The position numbers were made by a program, and so were the translations under genes. This document shows positions 58,612 through 60,730 of a stretch of DNA of 60,730 nt, one piece after another (the stretch's first letter is position 1; the number at the start of each line of letters is the position of its first letter). Under the pieces are notes generated by a model, which was not told the DNA's origin, did no database searches, and was given only the letters and a program-made list of their open reading frames with translations. Origin of the DNA: Rhizophlyctis rosea (taxonomy: Eukaryota; Chytridiomycota; Chytridiomycetes; Rhizophlyctidales; Rhizophlyctidaceae); assembly GCA_027596075.1 (NCBI GenBank), contig JADGJC010000208.1, positions 11,264 through 71,993 of the forward strand. The letters are read 5' to 3'.

Positions 58612-60105
58612 ATGTCCGTGCTTCGTCAACCCCAGGTGCGTTCAGTTCGCTCGTATGAGCAGTGTATCTTGCTGTCGAAGTATGCAATGCTCATTATTCT
58701 GATCTCAATGCTGACCAATACAGTTCGAAAACCACGACCCGTTCCTTACATGAGGTGACTTCATGTCCCTCACCACAGACCAGCAGAAACAGTACCTTTC
58801 GTTCATCTCTCCGCCTGCATTCGATATCAAGTATCGCAACGAGGAAAACAACAGCTCGTACTCCTCTCGTGGCTTCTACACCACAGCGAGTAGATCCTAT
58901 GCGAAGGGCGAGCTCATTTACGATGATGAGGCTTGTACGGTTGATGTCTTTCCGGAGAGGGTTGGACAGTATTGTTGTTTGTCTTTTGATATCATCCAGA
59001 AGGGTACGTGTTGAGGTTTGCCACTAGCTTTTCTGTATTGCTGATGATTCCATTGGTATAATGCCCTCCCTTCAAGGTATTGGGACAAAGCGCACTCTGA
59101 CGAATTCGTCTGGCGTCACAACGGTCTTTCGTATCTGCGCAGTGTGCAGCAACAAATCGGAGACGATTACTGTCATGACGCATGCTGCCAAGTCGGGAAA
59201 ACACATCGATGGAGATTTGAGGGCGGTAGTTGCACATGCTCGGCTTCTTGAGAGGGCAAAACGGTGGGACAGAGATGAAGTTTTGTTGTGTCGAATCATG
59301 CTGCTGCCCTTCAGGTTGGTCTCCACCCTCCCCCTTCCAACAACGTTAAGGCCCAAATTGACATGAATATGATGTCAGCAGGTACAACTGGCAATCTCCA
59401 CCAACACCGATGAAAGAGGCCATGAAGCTATGGGAGATAGCACAAGAAACCGGGATTGCGGATGGCGAGGTGTTCCCGAAGCTTTCCAAATGGGCTCAAA
59501 TGGTGCAGATCTTGTGGTACCAGCGGGGAAGTATCGAAAAGAATGGCGAACGCTGCGGGTGGGCGCTTTTCCCGACATTCCCTTACCTCAACCACGGCTG
59601 CCGTCCTAACGTTGCGACGCGAACCATCTGTGGAAATGGACGCATCGTGACTGCAATCTACGCATTGCGCAAAATCAAGAAAGGCGACGAATTGCTTTGC
59701 AACTACTTGAATATCAGCATACCAATGAATGAGTCTACCAACAACAGCCCCGGCGTGATATCCCATCTGAAGTACAGCAAAATCGCTTGCCTCCTTTCCC
59801 ACTGTTCTTAGCGGTGCGGCTGTGATGAATGTCGGCTTCGTTGTATCGTCTGTGGTCGGGCGAGGGATGTTGAAGGGGGAGAAGAATGCTGGCGTTGTGA
59901 GGTTGGGTGGTGCTCGGAGGACTGCAAGACGGGGGATGGGCATCATGAGATGTATTGTGATGTGTTGAGCGCGCGAATCGAAGCCGCCATGCTTCTCCAT
60001 GATAACAGGTGCTTGGGAGTAAAAAGTAGGAGGATGGAAAGATGGGTGTCGTGCATCGTTGTAAATGTACGTAATGCTCGTAGTATGCTGCGTAATGGAA
60101 ACTAG
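58612..60105 (+). CDS. SET-domain protein with C-terminal MYND zinc finger
   Basis: Exons 58763-59003, 59077-59314, 59382-59754 and 59812-60105 give 381 residues. A small upstream exon (58612-58635) and the segment 58724-58762 are in the same frame but contain TGA at 58751. SET motifs: N-terminal GFYTTASRSYAKGELIYDDE, then FPTFPYLNHGCRPNVATR, then IKKGDELLCNYLN (catalytic-Tyr strand). The last exon adds CGCDECRLRC and a full MYND ligand set: CIVCGRARD, CWRCEVGWCSEDC, HHEMYC. Family members (SMYD-like) methylate lysines on histones and other proteins. In SMYD proteins MYND is inserted inside SET; here it follows it. The intron 59755-59811 removes the apparent TAG before the MYND exon. Confidence 0.75.
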
Positions 60106-60730
60106 GTCATAGGCTGTATCGTAACGAGAGTTATTGCTATACTCCGGCATTGCGAAAGAATAATGAAAGAGAGAGCGCATTGCTTGAAAGTGTCATGGTA
60201 ATCATGTTGTGAAGGAATGCGTGAACACATGATCTAGCTCGTTACATTGCCCCAGCCATACTGCCCGACCCGTCTTTGTTTTGCGTCTTGGCTGGAATTG
60301 AAGGAATGCAAAGTTTTAAACGTCGCGCTTCTCCAATGCTGCAACCTTTCATTAACTTTAGCTAACTCCAAGGACATAATGAGTTTTCATTTGTTTCGAA
60401 CACTGAGCTGCCATATGAACGCGACTTGGCGGACGGCCCCACCCAACTTCGTTAACAATTCATGGCCGGCCAGTCATCCCACATGAAAAGTTCGAATGAC
60501 TACAGAACTCAAACGAAACAGCTGCGTTTCTGTCATCTCTGCAGGGATGCGGACTGGTAGAACGCGTCTGGTAGTTCGGACGTGTCACGTGGTTGGTTAA
60601 ATAGATTAGCATGCGACCGATTTATTAGCTTAGTCAAGATTACGTGACCCTTATGTAATCACGTCGATCGCTTACGTGTTTTTCTGTCGCACCTGTGCCA
60701 CCTTGGGTGATACATATGTGCGTGTGCGTG
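60106..60730. other. intergenic end of window
   Basis: No supported gene. It contains CACGTG near 60585 and several ACGTG/TACGTG core sites, so it may be the promoter of a gene to the right. Confidence 0.4.

Noticed and set aside
59800..59815. Premature TAG in the SET gene before the MYND region
   Set aside because: A good GT-AG intron (59755-59811, phase 0, pyrimidine-rich acceptor) ends exactly at this TAG.
1..60730. CRISPR arrays, operons, prokaryotic ribosome-binding sites
   Set aside because: None seen; the window is eukaryotic with spliceosomal introns.

Overview
This is fungal nuclear DNA. The genes are split by many short GT-AG introns (mostly 60-155 nt, shortest 37-41 nt), both strands are used, and there are no operons. 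Diagnostic genes are ERG5/CYP61 (ergosterol C-22 desaturase), fungal-type glycerol-3-phosphate acyltransferase, glutamate-cysteine ligase, MAF1 and a U2 snRNA gene. High intron density together with PEHE-domain, SET-MYND and ankyrin-GTPase genes suggests an early-diverging, chytrid-like lineage, but I cannot name the species. All exon models below were built by hand from reading frame, splice-site phase and remembered family conservation. No search was run.

Layout. 1-5.4 kb: a G/C homopolymer start, then fragments of Cys-rich proteins around a spliced gene with LRAT/PPPDE-like (permuted papain fold) His and Cys motifs. 6.1-7.4 kb (-): F-box protein. 7.9-9.9 kb (-): PH-domain protein with a long Ser-rich tail. 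10-11.6 kb: decayed fragments, one zinc-knuckle-like. 12.1-13.0 kb (-): EEP-fold nuclease/phosphatase. 14.0-16.8 kb (-): decayed ankyrin-GTPase gene with four nonsense codons and a frameshift. 18.6 kb (+): I78-type protease inhibitor. 19.4-21.5 kb (-): PEHE protein, containing an assembly gap. 22.1-23.4 kb (+): LETM1-like mitochondrial protein. 25.1-26.3 kb (+): MAF1. 26.3-29.6 kb: gene-poor, with one tRNA relic. 29.6-31.2 kb (-): secreted alpha/beta hydrolase. 31.6-31.95 kb (-): broken MYND gene. 32.8-33.2 kb (+): B-box/tRNA-like element, TATA box and U2 snRNA. 34.5-37.5 kb (-): GCLC in nine exons. 39.9-41.75 kb (+): ERG5. 42.4-42.8 kb (-): small unknown protein. 44.2-48.0 kb (+): 964-residue RS/charged protein with a UIM. 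48.2-48.7 kb (-): unknown two-exon gene. 49.1-49.9 kb (+): histidine phosphatase. 50.3-53.6 kb (-): GPAT, containing a gap. 54.0-54.6 kb (+): LYR-type ETFRF1-like protein. 55.1-55.8 kb (-): secreted Cys protein. 56.3-57.6 kb (-): arrestin-like protein. 58.6-60.1 kb (+): SET protein with a C-terminal MYND finger.

The genes are unrelated housekeeping and accessory functions: lipid and sterol synthesis, glutathione, Pol III control, mitochondria, chromatin and splicing RNA. They do not form a pathway cluster. The most notable observations are: (i) a stop-free 93-nt last intron of MAF1 that would encode a C2H2-like finger if retained; (ii) eight nonsense codons in decayed or disrupted ORFs, each one C-to-T change from Gln or Arg; (iii) a tRNA-like B box just upstream of U2; (iv) a SET-MYND protein with MYND at the C-terminus; and (v) assembly artefacts at both N gaps.
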